Below the pieces are notes generated by a model, which did not search any database, was not told where the DNA came from, and saw nothing but the letters and a program-made list of their open reading frames with translations. DNA of 57,900 nucleotides from an uncultured Nitrospira sp. (GTDB lineage Bacteria; Nitrospirota; Nitrospiria; Nitrospirales; Nitrospiraceae): assembly GCA_946479785.1 (NCBI GenBank), contig CAMLHQ010000008.1, positions 1 through 57,900 of the forward strand. Direction: 5' to 3'. Shown here in pieces: positions 39,899 to 49,313 of the stretch. The translations under genes and the position numbers were made by a program. How positions within the stretch are numbered: position 1 is the first letter of the stretch; each line of letters begins with the position of its first letter.

Positions 39899-41812
39899 TC
39901 ATTGGTAGCTGCGCATCGCCGGCTTCACGAATTCGAAAGCGAGTGGCTCCTTGTGCAGGACCGGCAGGCCGCTGGGGACATATTCCCACGCTGCGACATG
40001 GGCGAATCGTGCGTCGTCACGCAACGGTTCCCCATCCGGCGTCTGATGCTCTTCTCGAAAATGGGCGCCGCAAGACTCTTCCCGATGGAGTGCGTCATGG
40101 CAAAGCAGTTCGGCGAACTCCAGGAAATCCGCGACTCGCCCCGCATACTCCAGCTCCTGATTGAATGTATCGCCTGTTCCAAGCACCGCCACATCGCGCC
40201 AGAACTCATGGCGTAAAGGAGGGATCGTCTGTAGCGCGTGCTTGAGACCTGCACGATGTCTCGCCATACCGCAAGCGTTCCACATAATGCGTCCTAATGC
40301 TCGATGGAATGAGGCGGCCGTTCTCTTTCCCGTCCCGCCAAGGAGCCGCGAGGTCCTCGTCGTCACCCGTTCCTCCGCCGCGCGCGCGTCTGGGTGGTCG
40401 TCAGAAATCGGTATGCTCTTGGTCGTCGCCAGGTAATGGCCGATCGTGTAGGGAAGAATGAAATAGCCATCGGCCAACCCCTGCATCAACGAGCTGGCAC
40501 CGAGCCGATTCGCGCCGTGATCAGCAAAGTTGGCCTCGCCGATCACGAACAGGCCTGGAATCGTACTCATGAGATTGTAGTCAACCCACAGGCCGCCCAT
40601 CGTATAGTGCGGCGCAGGATAGATGCGCATCGGTGTCTTATAAGCGTCTTCGCCGGTGATGCGCTGGTAAATGTCGAAAAGATTGCCGTACCGTTCGCGG
40701 ACCACCTCAAAACCCTGCTGCGCGATGGCATCCGACAGATCCAAATAGACGCCATGCCCGCCGGGACCGACACCGCAACCGTCGTCACAGATTTGCTTGA
40801 CTGCACGGGAGGCCACATCTCGGGGGGCTAGATTGCCGAACCGGGGATAACGTCGTTCCAGAAAATAGTCCCGCTCCGGTGCAGGAATCTGATCCGGCGA
40901 GCGGGTATCTCCCGGTTCCTTCGGCACCCATAAGCGGCCGTCATTGCGAAGCGACTCGGACATGAGCGTCAGCTTGGCTTGGTATGCTTCGCTCGGCGGA
41001 ATCGCTGTCGGATGGATCTGCGTAAAGCAGGGGTTGGCGAAGGCCGCCCCTTGTTTCCAGGCGCGGTAGGTCGCCGTCACGTTGCTTCCGCTGGCGTTCG
41101 TCGAGAGAAAAAAGATGTTGCTGTACCCACCGGTGGCCAGCACCACGGCCTGGGCTGTATGCGATCGAATGGCTCCTGTGACCAGATCTCGCACGACGAT
41201 CCCGCGGGCGTGACCGTCGATGACGATCAGATCCAGCATCTCCATGCGGGGATGCATCCTAACCTGCCCTCGCTCGACCTGCCACGACAGGGCCGAATAG
41301 GCGCCGAGCAGAAGTTGTTGGCCTGTCTGTCCGCGACAATAGAAAGTCCGGGACACCTGCACGCCGCCGAAAGACCGGTTGGCGAGCTGCCCGCCGTATT
41401 CGCGCGCGAACGGCACGCCGAGCGCGACACATTGATCGATGATCTGCGTGCTCACCTGCGCCAGGCGGTATACGTTCGCTTCGCGCGAGCGGAAGTCGCC
41501 GCCTTTGATCGTGTCGTAGAACAGCCGTTGGACGCTGTCTCCGTCGTCCTGGTAATTCTTCGCCGCGTTGATGCCGCCCTGCGCAGCGATGCTGTGAGCC
41601 CGGCGGGGGCTATCATGAAAGCAGAAACACTCCACCTGGTACCCCAGCTGTCCGAGGGTGGAAGCGGCGCTGGCGCCGGCCAGCCCGGACCCGACGACGA
41701 TGATGCTGATTGGCCGCTTGTTATTGGGGCTGACCAGTTTTTCGCTGAACCGATGACGGTCCCATTTGGTTTCGAGCGGTCCCGACGGCACTTTGGAATC
41801 GAGCAGGATCAT
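39899..41812 (-). CDS. sdhA: Succinate dehydrogenase/fumarate reductase flavoprotein subunit
   Basis: This 637-residue subunit oxidises succinate or reduces fumarate. It has the FAD-binding [21 protein letters not shown], the segment [15 protein letters not shown] with the His that holds FAD covalently, [30 protein letters not shown], and [14 protein letters not shown] with the catalytic region. It overlaps the sdhC stop by ATGA and precedes sdhB by 13 bases. Direction of catalysis in vivo cannot be read from the sequence. Confidence 0.95.
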   Translation of the reverse strand: MILLDSKVPSGPLETKWDRHRFSEKLVSPNNKRPISIIVVGSGLAGASAASTLGQLGYQVECFCFHDSPRRAHSIAAQGGINAAKNYQDDGDSVQRLFYDTIKGGDFRSREANVYRLAQVSTQIIDQCVALGVPFAREYGGQLANRSFGGVQVSRTFYCRGQTGQQLLLGAYSALSWQVERGQVRMHPRMEMLDLIVIDGHARGIVVRDLVTGAIRSHTAQAVVLATGGYSNIFFLSTNASGSNVTATYRAWKQGAAFANPCFTQIHPTAIPPSEAYQAKLTLMSESLRNDGRLWVPKEPGDTRSPDQIPAPERDYFLERRYPRFGNLAPRDVASRAVKQICDDGCGVGPGGHGVYLDLSDAIAQQGFEVVRERYGNLFDIYQRITGEDAYKTPMRIYPAPHYTMGGLWVDYNLMSTIPGLFVIGEANFADHGANRLGASSLMQGLADGYFILPYTIGHYLATTKSIPISDDHPDARAAEERVTTRTSRLLGGTGKRTAASFHRALGRIMWNACGMARHRAGLKHALQTIPPLRHEFWRDVAVLGTGDTFNQELEYAGRVADFLEFAELLCHDALHREESCGAHFREEHQTPDGEPLRDDARFAHVAAWEYVPSGLPVLHKEPLAFEFVKPAMRSYQ

Positions 41813-42489
41813 GCGTGCACAACTCCGAATGCGACGGCCAAGACGATCGCCGCATTCCCAACCACGACCAGCAGCGCCACCAGCGGGCCCGCACCTCGAA
41901 AGAGACTATCGAGGATCGGATGTTCCATCCCCAATGTTTGTAGACTGCTGGACAAGGCATGGCTGAGATGCAATCCCAGCGCCACTTGTCCGGCCAGATA
42001 GATCACCACAAACAGCGGGTTTTGAAACGCGTGAACCACCTTACCAAACACGTCGCGGTGTCCTCGGATGTCCAGACGGTCGGGAAAGGAGGGATCCACC
42101 CATCCGGCTGTCAGATGCAGTAGATGAAACACGATGAACAGGATCAGTAGGCTGCCGGTCAGTGCCATGGTACGGGAAGCCAACGAGGCCTGACGGTACT
42201 CGTGCACCGCATAGGCGACGGGACGGGCCCGGCGATTATGGATGGCCAGCCGAAACGCGAGGCCGATGTGCAGACCGACAATCGCGAGCAGTCCTACGCG
42301 CGCGGTCCACAGTGCCATCGGCATCTCGCGCAAAAATGCCGCGTACCTGTTAAGGGCCTCCGGTCCTTGAAAGACCTGAAGGTTGCCCAGCATATGGAAG
42401 ACAACGAAACCGGCAAGGCCGAGCCCCGAAAGGGCCACTAGGACCTTGCTGCCGAGTGACGTGAGGATGTGACTGAAGAATCGGATCAT
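41809..42489 (-). CDS. sdhC: Succinate dehydrogenase cytochrome b subunit (B-type)
   Basis: This 226-residue integral membrane protein has about five hydrophobic helices. Conserved His residues in [26 protein letters not shown] and [14 protein letters not shown] could bind two b hemes, as in the single-subunit B-type anchors. It anchors SdhAB and passes electrons to or from menaquinone or a similar quinone. The ATG at 42489 is used; a TTG two codons earlier is also possible. A promoter-like pair lies just upstream. Confidence 0.92.
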   Translation of the reverse strand: MIRFFSHILTSLGSKVLVALSGLGLAGFVVFHMLGNLQVFQGPEALNRYAAFLREMPMALWTARVGLLAIVGLHIGLAFRLAIHNRRARPVAYAVHEYRQASLASRTMALTGSLLILFIVFHLLHLTAGWVDPSFPDRLDIRGHRDVFGKVVHAFQNPLFVVIYLAGQVALGLHLSHALSSSLQTLGMEHPILDSLFRGAGPLVALLVVVGNAAIVLAVAFGVVHA

Positions 42490-42509
42490 GAGCAACGTGC
42501 CGCGCTTTC

Positions 42510-42538
42510 TTTGTACTCCGCTCGGGCACAGACCTCAA
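42510..42538 (-). promoter_or_regulatory. Candidate sdhCAB promoter
   Basis: On the minus strand, ttgagg (42538-42533) and tacaaa (42515-42510) are separated by 17 bases and lie about 20 bases before the sdhC ATG. Each hexamer matches the sigma-70 consensus in four of six positions. It is a weak match, listed because of spacing and place. Confidence 0.3.
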
Positions 42539-42612
42539 GAGGGGAAACTCGTGGCGAGTTGATTGGTGTTTTACATTGCGAAGGACTAGGGCAGTTGACT
42601 TCACGAGGTCGC

Positions 42613-42628
42613 TGGGAATAACTTCCCA
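42613..42628. promoter_or_regulatory. Perfect 6-bp dyad just upstream of the DUF6502 gene
   Basis: tgggaa, then taac, then ttccca forms a perfect inverted repeat five bases before the ATG at 42634. It could be a regulator site or a leader hairpin masking the start; the normal ribosome site is not evident. Short dyads arise by chance, so confidence is low. Confidence 0.3.
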
Positions 42629-42633
42629 CTGGC

Positions 42634-43488
42634 ATGAAATCGTCCCGCTCGCAGGCCCTCTCCTCAGCCACCAGTAAGCTTTTATACCCGTTGGTGCGGT
42701 TATTCCTTCGAAATGGAATGGCAGCGCGGTCCTTTTATGACCTGCTAAAACGAGTCTATGTGGATCTCGCGAAAGAAGAATTCGGCATCAATGGCAAAAA
42801 GGCGACAGTGTCGAGGATCGCGATCCTGACGGGCCTGACAAGGAAGGAAGTCCAAGCACTGTTGGCTCAACCGGCGCGTCACCATGGATCGGCGGAAGAG
42901 GAATACAACAGGGCGGCGCGAGTCATCGCCGGCTGGCTCAAGGATTCCAAGTTCGGCGACGGCCGGGGACATCCCGCTCCGCTCCCACTGAACGGCAAAC
43001 GAGGCTCATTCGAGGCGCTGGTGAAAACCTACAGTGGAGATATTCCCGTGCGTGCGATGTTGGACGAGTTGCTTCGTGTAGGTTCCGTCGAACAGCTCAG
43101 AGATGGGCGCATTTGTCTACGGTCTCGGGGCTATATTCCCCAGAAGAGCGAGTCAGATAAGCTCAGCATCCTTGGCATCGATACTGCAGACCTGATTGCG
43201 ACCATCGATCATAACATCTATGTCAAACCCAACAAGCCCCGGTTCCAACGGAAAGTGATGTACGACAATGTGCCCATTGAGTCGGCACGAGAGTTCGAAG
43301 CGATTGTGGCCGCACGCGGGCAGGAACTCTTGGAAGCGCTGGATCGGTGGCTGTCGAACCGTGATCGTGACGTCAACCCCACGAGTAAAGGTAGTGGCCG
43401 GGTTCGGGTCGGGCTGGGGATGTACCACTTTGAGGAACTGCTCGAATCGGAATCTTCCAAACCCAAGAAGCGCTCTAAACATATATGA
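42634..43488 (+). CDS. DUF6502 family protein
   Basis: This 284-residue soluble protein has an N-terminal helical region with LLYPLVRLFLRNGMAARSFYDLLKRVYVDLA and KKATVSRIAILTGLTRKEVQALL, which looks like a winged-helix DNA-binding start. The C-terminal half contains DTADLIATIDHNIY and RVRVGLGMYHFEE. The family is widespread and commonly sits upstream of a DUF5666 gene, as it does here (ATGA overlap). A regulatory role for its partner is plausible but unproven. Confidence 0.88.
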   Translation: MKSSRSQALSSATSKLLYPLVRLFLRNGMAARSFYDLLKRVYVDLAKEEFGINGKKATVSRIAILTGLTRKEVQALLAQPARHHGSAEEEYNRAARVIAGWLKDSKFGDGRGHPAPLPLNGKRGSFEALVKTYSGDIPVRAMLDELLRVGSVEQLRDGRICLRSRGYIPQKSESDKLSILGIDTADLIATIDHNIYVKPNKPRFQRKVMYDNVPIESAREFEAIVAARGQELLEALDRWLSNRDRDVNPTSKGSGRVRVGLGMYHFEELLESESSKPKKRSKHI

Positions 43489-44945
43489 CCACGTTCTTTA
43501 GAAAGCCTCTTGGTCTTGTTGCCCTCTTTCTCGCGCTCGCCTCCTGCGGTCCAAGTCCTCAAGCCGGGGGCGGCATTGGAGGGACAGGCTCGGTGGCCAC
43601 GGTTTCGTCTGGTCCTGTGACCAAATTCGGCAGCGTCTTCGTCTCAGGAACGGAATACGACAACTCCACCACGATCTATTGCATTGATGAAGACCCTTGT
43701 AGTTCCGAGAACAAGCTCAAGCTCGGTATGGTCGTGCTCGTTAACGGCAGAGTCAGTGAGGAATATTCCACGAACCAGCCATTGGCGCGGATCGCCGACA
43801 AGATCGCATTTGAAGAAACCGTCGAAGGGACAGTTCAGGCCGTCGCCGCGGACGGTTTAAGCTTGATCGTTCTTGGACAGGTCGTTCATGTGGATCAGAA
43901 GACCATTATCGATTCCAGCGTCTCAGGACAGTCTATTGGAAATCTCAAGCCCGGCATTGATCGCATCGAAATCAGCGGATTTGTCGTCAGCGACGGCCAC
44001 GTTCTCGCCACGCTGATCACGATGCAAACCGGAAACCCGCATTACGAAGTTCAAGGGGCGATCCAAAACCAGGACGCGAACGCAACAACGTTCCAGATCG
44101 GTGCGCTTGAAGTAGACTATTCGTCTGCCGATATCAGTGCAATGCCTTCTCCTACTTCCTCATGGAATAAGATCGTCGTACACGTCCGAGGCGATCAATT
44201 GGCCCAGGGAGGTTCAGGGCCGTATGGAGTGAAACTGGCCGCGACGCGGGTGAAGGCGCTCGGACTTGGTGTCGAAGATATTTCAGACGCTGAAGTGGAA
44301 GGATTCATTATCCAGTCCGCTGTGCCCGGGGACTTCTTTGTCAACAATCTCCACGTTCAAACGACTGCCATGACGGCCTTCGAGGGGGGCAGCGTCAATG
44401 ACCTGGTGGTTGGCGCCCATGTTGAAATCAAGGGACACCTCAGTAATGGACTGCTGCAGGCTGACTATATTTCATTCGAGGGCGACATCGAACTCGAATC
44501 CAATGTGGCCTCGATTAATACCGGTTCTAAGACTCTCACTCTGTTGGGACTCTCTGGTATGACAATCCAGGTTGACAGCAAGACGGCCATCGAAGGAGAG
44601 GGCAATCTGCGCCGGCTCGAAGAGATCACGGTAGGCGACCACTTGAAGATTCAGGGACGTGCAGGCGGTAATACCCTGTTGGCCAAAGAGATCGAACGAA
44701 GCGGGCCGACGACGGGAATCAAGCTCGAAGGACCTATACGTTCAGCCTTGGATCCGTTATTGGTCATCGCAGGCGCCACCATCGACACATCGACCATTCC
44801 TAACAGCGGGTTTACCGGAAACGATGGGACGGTGATCGGACGTTCAGCGTTTTTCCAAGGCCTTACGGTCGGACGCAAGGTGTCCCTGAAAGGAACGTGG
44901 ACAGGCAGCACCGTCAATTGGACCAGCGCGAGCCGTAAAGAATAG
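43485..44945 (+). CDS. DUF5666 repeat lipoprotein
   Basis: This 486-residue protein starts with a lipoprotein signal (lipobox LASC at about residues 18-21), then GGGIGGTGSVATVSSGPVTKFGSVFVSG, a hallmark of the DUF5666 family. The body consists of repeated OB-like units of about 65 residues (VEGTVQAV, YEVQGAIQ, VEGFIIQSA, ELESNVASI, KLEGPIRSA), each ending in a strand like LAKEIE. It is likely displayed on the outer membrane or in the periplasm. Function unknown. It starts inside the DUF6502 stop codon. Confidence 0.9.
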   Translation: MTTFFRKPLGLVALFLALASCGPSPQAGGGIGGTGSVATVSSGPVTKFGSVFVSGTEYDNSTTIYCIDEDPCSSENKLKLGMVVLVNGRVSEEYSTNQPLARIADKIAFEETVEGTVQAVAADGLSLIVLGQVVHVDQKTIIDSSVSGQSIGNLKPGIDRIEISGFVVSDGHVLATLITMQTGNPHYEVQGAIQNQDANATTFQIGALEVDYSSADISAMPSPTSSWNKIVVHVRGDQLAQGGSGPYGVKLAATRVKALGLGVEDISDAEVEGFIIQSAVPGDFFVNNLHVQTTAMTAFEGGSVNDLVVGAHVEIKGHLSNGLLQADYISFEGDIELESNVASINTGSKTLTLLGLSGMTIQVDSKTAIEGEGNLRRLEEITVGDHLKIQGRAGGNTLLAKEIERSGPTTGIKLEGPIRSALDPLLVIAGATIDTSTIPNSGFTGNDGTVIGRSAFFQGLTVGRKVSLKGTWTGSTVNWTSASRKE

Positions 44946-45058
44946 CGATGCGAGAGTGTATCCTTCCTACCTGACGTCATAGCTAGGCCTCACCTCCCCT
45001 CTAATGAGGGATCGCAACCAAGCGTCTCCGTCGGTTAAGCTGTGAGCGTGAGGTGCGT

Positions 45059-45559
45059 ATGAGGGCCCACGTCTCTCGTCTGGTCATTTCTCTTGCGCTC
45101 ACCGCTCTGGTCGCCGGTTGCGTGGCCACTCGCGTGGAATATCTTACGGACGACACGTATCCAATCAAAAATCGGACGGCACCGGTCGAATGGCTGTCGG
45201 AATCACCGACACGTCCCTATCTCGAAGTGGCTCGCGTCACAGTGACGAGCACAAGTGCCGGTGAAGAGACGCTGCGTGAATCCCTCTTAAACAGAGCACG
45301 GAAGCTCGGAGCCGATGCCGTCATTCCGGAACGGCCGATGGTGATCAAGTCGGCAGCGCCGACGCCCTATTATGAACGAGGACTCCTGGGACCGATGGGA
45401 GCCGCGTTTGGCTTGTATGGGTATGGGTGGTACACGCCCTACAGCTCGAACCCCTACATTCTGGTTCAAGGGGCCGTTGACCAACCCAGAGTGGACCGGT
45501 CTCTCTCCGGCATTGCGATCAGATACGAAGATGATTCCGACGGCACAATGGCGCCGTAG
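45059..45559 (+). CDS. Lipoprotein of unknown function, paralog A
   Basis: This 166-residue protein has a lipoprotein signal (VAGCVATRVEYL). The mature part has a small alpha/beta domain: PYLEVARVTVTSTSAGEETL, then SLLNRARKLGADAVI, then a Gly/Tyr-rich loop (YERGLLGPMGAAFGLYGYG) and IAIRYEDDS. A related gene lies on the opposite strand 75 bases away. GAGG precedes the ATG at 45059; a GTG six bases earlier is an alternative. Confidence 0.82.
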   Translation: MRAHVSRLVISLALTALVAGCVATRVEYLTDDTYPIKNRTAPVEWLSESPTRPYLEVARVTVTSTSAGEETLRESLLNRARKLGADAVIPERPMVIKSAAPTPYYERGLLGPMGAAFGLYGYGWYTPYSSNPYILVQGAVDQPRVDRSLSGIAIRYEDDSDGTMAP

Positions 45560-45633
45560 CGCCACTGGTCGCCGTCCTGTCTGAACCGAAGCGCTCTTTC
45601 CGAATCACCGCGTAACTCAGATCGATCGACATC

Positions 45634-46170
45634 TCACTGATGCCCGTCCGGTGCCGGTGCCCGCCGATACCGTATCGCCATCCCCGATACATACTCGTCC
45701 AGCCTGGGCTGATCCGTAGCTCCTTGGGTGAGGAGGTAGGGATCCGACGCGTAGGGTGTAGAATGACCGTACCCGTAGAGATCAAAGGACGCACCTGCCG
45801 GACCCAAGACTCCTCGCTCGTAATTGGGTGACGGTGCGCGAGAAGCCACCGTTGTTGCTTTTTCATCTATCACCGCGTCGGCTCCCAAGCGACGGGCACG
45901 ATCAAGAACGGCCCGGCGCAATGTTTCTTGGCTTCCACTCGTGCTGTCCGCGACGATGCGGGCAATCTTGACGTACGGCTCGGAAGGTTCAGCATAAAGC
46001 CAGTCGACCGACGCCGTGCGATCGAGTGCGGGATAGGTTTCATCTGCGAGATATTCGACGCGAGTCGACACACATGAGACGAGCCAGATACTGGAGAAGA
46101 GGAGACAGGCATATGGGGCAAGTTTGCAGTCAGCCGGTCGTTCACGTTTCTGTTGTGATGAAGAAGTCAT
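45634..46170 (-). CDS. Lipoprotein of unknown function, paralog B
   Basis: This 178-residue lipoprotein (lipobox LVSC) is homologous to the one at 45059-45559: both share C-V-x-TRVEYL, DETYP or DDTYP, the GSQETLR/GEETLR and RARRLGADAVI/RARKLGADAVI segments, YERG-LGP-GA and an IRY tail. The two genes face each other, so they arose by an inverted duplication. A strong AGGAGGTGA lies upstream of the ATG at 46170. Confidence 0.82.
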   Translation of the reverse strand: MTSSSQQKRERPADCKLAPYACLLFSSIWLVSCVSTRVEYLADETYPALDRTASVDWLYAEPSEPYVKIARIVADSTSGSQETLRRAVLDRARRLGADAVIDEKATTVASRAPSPNYERGVLGPAGASFDLYGYGHSTPYASDPYLLTQGATDQPRLDEYVSGMAIRYRRAPAPDGHQ

Positions 46171-46243
46171 GACGGTCTGTCACCTCCTTGTACAAGAGAC
46201 CTCGCTGTATCACTCGAATGCATCTCTTGTTCACAGCCCCCTC

Positions 46244-47557
46244 TCAGCGGGCGACCCGGGTCCCATAATGGGTATCGACCATCACGCCCATTTCCTTGAG
46301 CATCGGCGTCGGCAGGGTGCCGCCGACACATACGATCACCGCATCGTTCTTGAGAGTGACGCTCTTGCCGTCTTCATCGATCGTAACCGAGTCCTTTCCA
46401 ATGTGTTTGACGTTCGCGTTCAACAGCATCCTCACTTTCCCTTGAGTGGAAAGCTCCTTCAGCTGCCGTCGATTCTTTTCTTTCGGCCTGGTCAAGATGT
46501 CGTTCCCACGGCTTGAGACCGAGACCGTCGTGCCTCGCTCCGCGGCGATGGCCAGCACCGCTTCTGCAGCGCTGTCGCCTCCGCCGACCACCAAGACATG
46601 CTGCCCGCGATATTGTTCTGAGTCGATGAGACTGTAGACGACTTTGGGTTGATCTTCGCCCGGAACCCCCAGCTTGCGCGGACTCCCGCGCCGTCCGATC
46701 GAGAGGAGCACATTTTTCGTCTTGTAGCTGCTCTTGGACGTCTTGACGACGAATCCCCCGCCTGCCTTTGCGATCCCCTCCATCCGCTCCGCGAAATGGA
46801 TCGTCAATCCGGCCTTTCGAATCACACTGTTCCAGAGTGCGAGCAGTTCCTCCTTGGAGATCTCGTACTTGTTGAACTTTCCAAAGATGGGCAATTTCAT
46901 GGGAGCCGTCATCGCAAGCTTCCTCCGTGGAAAATGATAGACCGACCCGCCGACACTGTCTTCTTGTTCGACGGTGACAAATCGCAGCCCGGCTTCTTTC
47001 GCCGCCAGCGAGGCAGAAATGCCGGCCGGGCCGGCCCCGACGATCACCACGTCCAGTTCCCCGCCGCTCGCCCTCTTCTTTTTGATGTTCTCCATTGCCC
47101 GCGCGCCTTGATCCACGCCTTTACGAATGAGCCCCATCCCGCCCAACTCGCCGGCGATGAAGATGCCGGGGACGTTGGTTTCGAAGGTCGGTTTGATTTG
47201 CGGGATATCGATCCCGCGCTTTTCAGTTCCAAACACGAGGGTGATGGCTTCCACCGGACAGGCCGTTTCACACGCTCCATGTCCGATGCAATGGTCCGGC
47301 TGCACCAAAACCGCTTTCCCCTTCACGATCCCCAGCGCATGTTCCGGACAGGCCTTCACGCAGGCGCTGGAGCCGATGCATTTGTTCGGATCGATCACGG
47401 GATGTAAGGTCACTGGTGCGGGAATGCCGGATTTGACCGTTTCCTGCAGTTTCGCCCGGCTGTGCCGTTCCTTTCTGCGGTGGCGGCGCAGATACGAGAC
47501 GAGCACGACAAGAAACGGAATCACATAGAGGAGCGTGATCAGCATCGTTCCGGACAT
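46244..47557 (-). CDS. Membrane-anchored ferredoxin-flavoprotein oxidoreductase, apparently circularly permuted
   Basis: This 437-residue protein has one N-terminal helix (about 5-22), then two cluster-like motifs in which the second Cys is replaced: CIGSSACVKACP (Cys 60, 66, 70; Ser 63) and CIGHGACETACP (Cys 90, 96, 100; His 93). Next comes ETNVPGIFIAGELGGMGL (about 126-143), which in thioredoxin-reductase-like enzymes is the C-terminal FAD segment. Only after it comes the N-terminal FAD motif VVIVGAGPAG (171-179) and then the NAD(P) motif VVGGGDSA. The chain ends soon after VCVGGTLPTPML, where the GIFIAGE part would normally follow. It is the last gene of the ccm operon (14-base gap). Confidence 0.88.
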   Translation of the reverse strand: MSGTMLITLLYVIPFLVVLVSYLRRHRRKERHSRAKLQETVKSGIPAPVTLHPVIDPNKCIGSSACVKACPEHALGIVKGKAVLVQPDHCIGHGACETACPVEAITLVFGTEKRGIDIPQIKPTFETNVPGIFIAGELGGMGLIRKGVDQGARAMENIKKKRASGGELDVVIVGAGPAGISASLAAKEAGLRFVTVEQEDSVGGSVYHFPRRKLAMTAPMKLPIFGKFNKYEISKEELLALWNSVIRKAGLTIHFAERMEGIAKAGGGFVVKTSKSSYKTKNVLLSIGRRGSPRKLGVPGEDQPKVVYSLIDSEQYRGQHVLVVGGGDSAAEAVLAIAAERGTTVSVSSRGNDILTRPKEKNRRQLKELSTQGKVRMLLNANVKHIGKDSVTIDEDGKSVTLKNDAVIVCVGGTLPTPMLKEMGVMVDTHYGTRVAR

Positions 47558-47571
47558 AGGACACCGAGGGG

Positions 47572-48852
47572 TTACGGAAGCTCGGAATCGATCGTGACGC
47601 GGATGTCTTGTGCGCCCGGCTTGACCGGCTGACTCATCCCCTGCAGATCCCCCCTCTTCGGCAGAGCCTCGCCGGACTTGGAGAGCCTGGCGACGATGAC
47701 GACGGAGCCGGCCTCGGACAGTTTTCGCGTCGGCATCGGGCTGTTCGAATCATCCAATCGAAAGGCGAAGGGAAGATCCTGTTTCGTTGCCCGCACGATT
47801 GCCACGGGCATCGGAGGGCCTTCGACCGCACGAGCAAAGACAAAAAGCGTGTCGGAAGGGGACGCCTTCCCGTCCAATTTTGGCGTCAGCGCGATCTTGC
47901 CCGTGATGGCCAGCCTGCTGCCCCCACCTGCCGGACGCGCCGTCTGCATCGGATCTCCACCGGGCGCGGCTCTTGGTGCGAGGCCGAGGAGCCCTCTCAC
48001 CTCATCGATGTTGGCGGCCAATTCCTGGACCAGTTCAGAATCCTGCCCGGACGGCAATCCCTTCTGCGCCTGTTCCCACTGCCTGAGGGCGGTCGAAAAC
48101 TCTTTTCGTTCGTAGGCGATCGTCCCAGCCAGCATCAGGCCCTTTACGTTTCCTGGGTCGATCGTCAATGCTCGCTTGATCAATTCCTCCGGCTTCCCTT
48201 CCAATTTCCGTCCCTGGACCATTGCCAGCGCGTCGGCATAGTCGACCAGCAACTGGGCATCGTCCGGGATGATGGCCGTCGCTTTCTCAAACGCCGTGGC
48301 GGCTTCGCCGTGACGACCCAGCTCCACATAGGATCTGGCCAGCAGCGCCCATCCGGATCCGTCATTGGGATTTTGTTCCATGCGCTGCTTGAGCCGGTCG
48401 GTCAAGGTGTCGAGTCCAGCCAACGTTTGATGGTCATAGTCGGCACTGCCTTTTCCCTCCGCAGTCACGGCTGCTGGGTGCGTGATGGCAAGCGGGTTGC
48501 CCATCAACCAGTACAGCAGAAACGCCACAATCGGAATCGCGATGATCAAAGAAAGTGCGACCGCCTTGCTTGACGGCGTCCAACGGGCGAGGCGCATCGG
48601 CGCTGACACGCATCGAGTCTCTTCGATCACACGCCGTTCCAACTCATGGCGGGACTGTTGATATTGTTCTTCCGTCATGGCGTGAGCCGCCCGCTCCTGT
48701 TCCAGCTCTGTCAGCTGCTGCCGGTAGACGGAGAGTCCTGCGTCACGCTCATATCGCTCTGCCTTCGACGGCGTCCGGAGCAATGGGAGAACCAACAGCA
48801 ACGTCACTCCGATGGTCAAGCCTGCCGCGATCACGAGGAACAGCATGCTCAT
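47572..48852 (-). CDS. ccmI: Cytochrome c maturation protein CcmI
   Basis: This 426-residue protein has two N-terminal membrane helices (residues 4-24 and about 95-115) with a coiled segment between (YRQQLTELEQERAAHAMTEEQYQQSRHELE), typical of CcmI. A periplasmic TPR domain follows (WALLARSYVELGRHGEAATAFEKA) and a C-terminal beta domain (ITGKIALTPKL...). CcmI holds apocytochrome c for heme attachment. Its ATG overlaps the ccmH stop (48849-48852). Confidence 0.93.
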   Translation of the reverse strand: MSMLFLVIAAGLTIGVTLLLVLPLLRTPSKAERYERDAGLSVYRQQLTELEQERAAHAMTEEQYQQSRHELERRVIEETRCVSAPMRLARWTPSSKAVALSLIIAIPIVAFLLYWLMGNPLAITHPAAVTAEGKGSADYDHQTLAGLDTLTDRLKQRMEQNPNDGSGWALLARSYVELGRHGEAATAFEKATAIIPDDAQLLVDYADALAMVQGRKLEGKPEELIKRALTIDPGNVKGLMLAGTIAYERKEFSTALRQWEQAQKGLPSGQDSELVQELAANIDEVRGLLGLAPRAAPGGDPMQTARPAGGGSRLAITGKIALTPKLDGKASPSDTLFVFARAVEGPPMPVAIVRATKQDLPFAFRLDDSNSPMPTRKLSEAGSVVIVARLSKSGEALPKRGDLQGMSQPVKPGAQDIRVTIDSELP

Positions 48853-49313
48853 TTGGTCACTCCTTCTCCGCCTTCCAACAACCGCGCAGCCTGCTCGCGC
48901 TCTTCGGGTGAAAGTGCCGGCTCGTCGTTCTTCTGCGCTCGGCGGCGCAGCGCAATTGCCAACACCGTGGCTCCGATGACGAGCAGGAGGAAGGGGCCGA
49001 TCCACAAGAGCCACGTCGTCAGCTTGAACGGCGGTCGATAGCGCACAAAGTCGCCATAACGGGCCACCAGAAACTCCACGATCTGCTCGTCCGTCATATT
49101 CTTGGCGATCATTGCGCGCACTTCGCGACGGAGATCTTCGGCCAACGGCGCGTTGGAATCGGCCAGCGTTTGGTTTTGACAGACCAGGCAGCGCAGCTCG
49201 ACGGCCAACGTCTTCAGGCGAGCCTCCACGGCCGGGTTCTCCGCCAATGGACGTGCTTCTTGCGCGACAGTGACTGTCGGCGCCAAGAGAAGCCAGAGCC
49301 AGAAGAACGTCAT
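48849..49313 (-). CDS. ccmH: Cytochrome c maturation thiol protein CcmH
   Basis: This 154-residue protein has a signal peptide, the redox motif LRCLVCQNQ (Cys 42 and Cys 45), the helical domain with LRREVRAMIAKNMTDEQIVEFLVARYGDFVRYRPP, and a C-terminal membrane helix. It reduces the CxxCH thiols of apocytochrome c before heme ligation. Overlaps ccmG and ccmI by four bases each. Confidence 0.96.
   Translation of the reverse strand: MTFFWLWLLLAPTVTVAQEARPLAENPAVEARLKTLAVELRCLVCQNQTLADSNAPLAEDLRREVRAMIAKNMTDEQIVEFLVARYGDFVRYRPPFKLTTWLLWIGPFLLLVIGATVLAIALRRRAQKNDEPALSPEEREQAARLLEGGEGVTK

Noticed and set aside
40979..42001. 340-codon plus-strand ORF across sdhA and sdhC
   Set aside because: Antisense shadow of strongly conserved sdh genes with no domain-like features.
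45549..45564. Hairpin tggcgc-cgta-gcgcca at the end of the first paralogous lipoprotein
   Set aside because: Short stem with no T run on either side; too weak for a terminator call.
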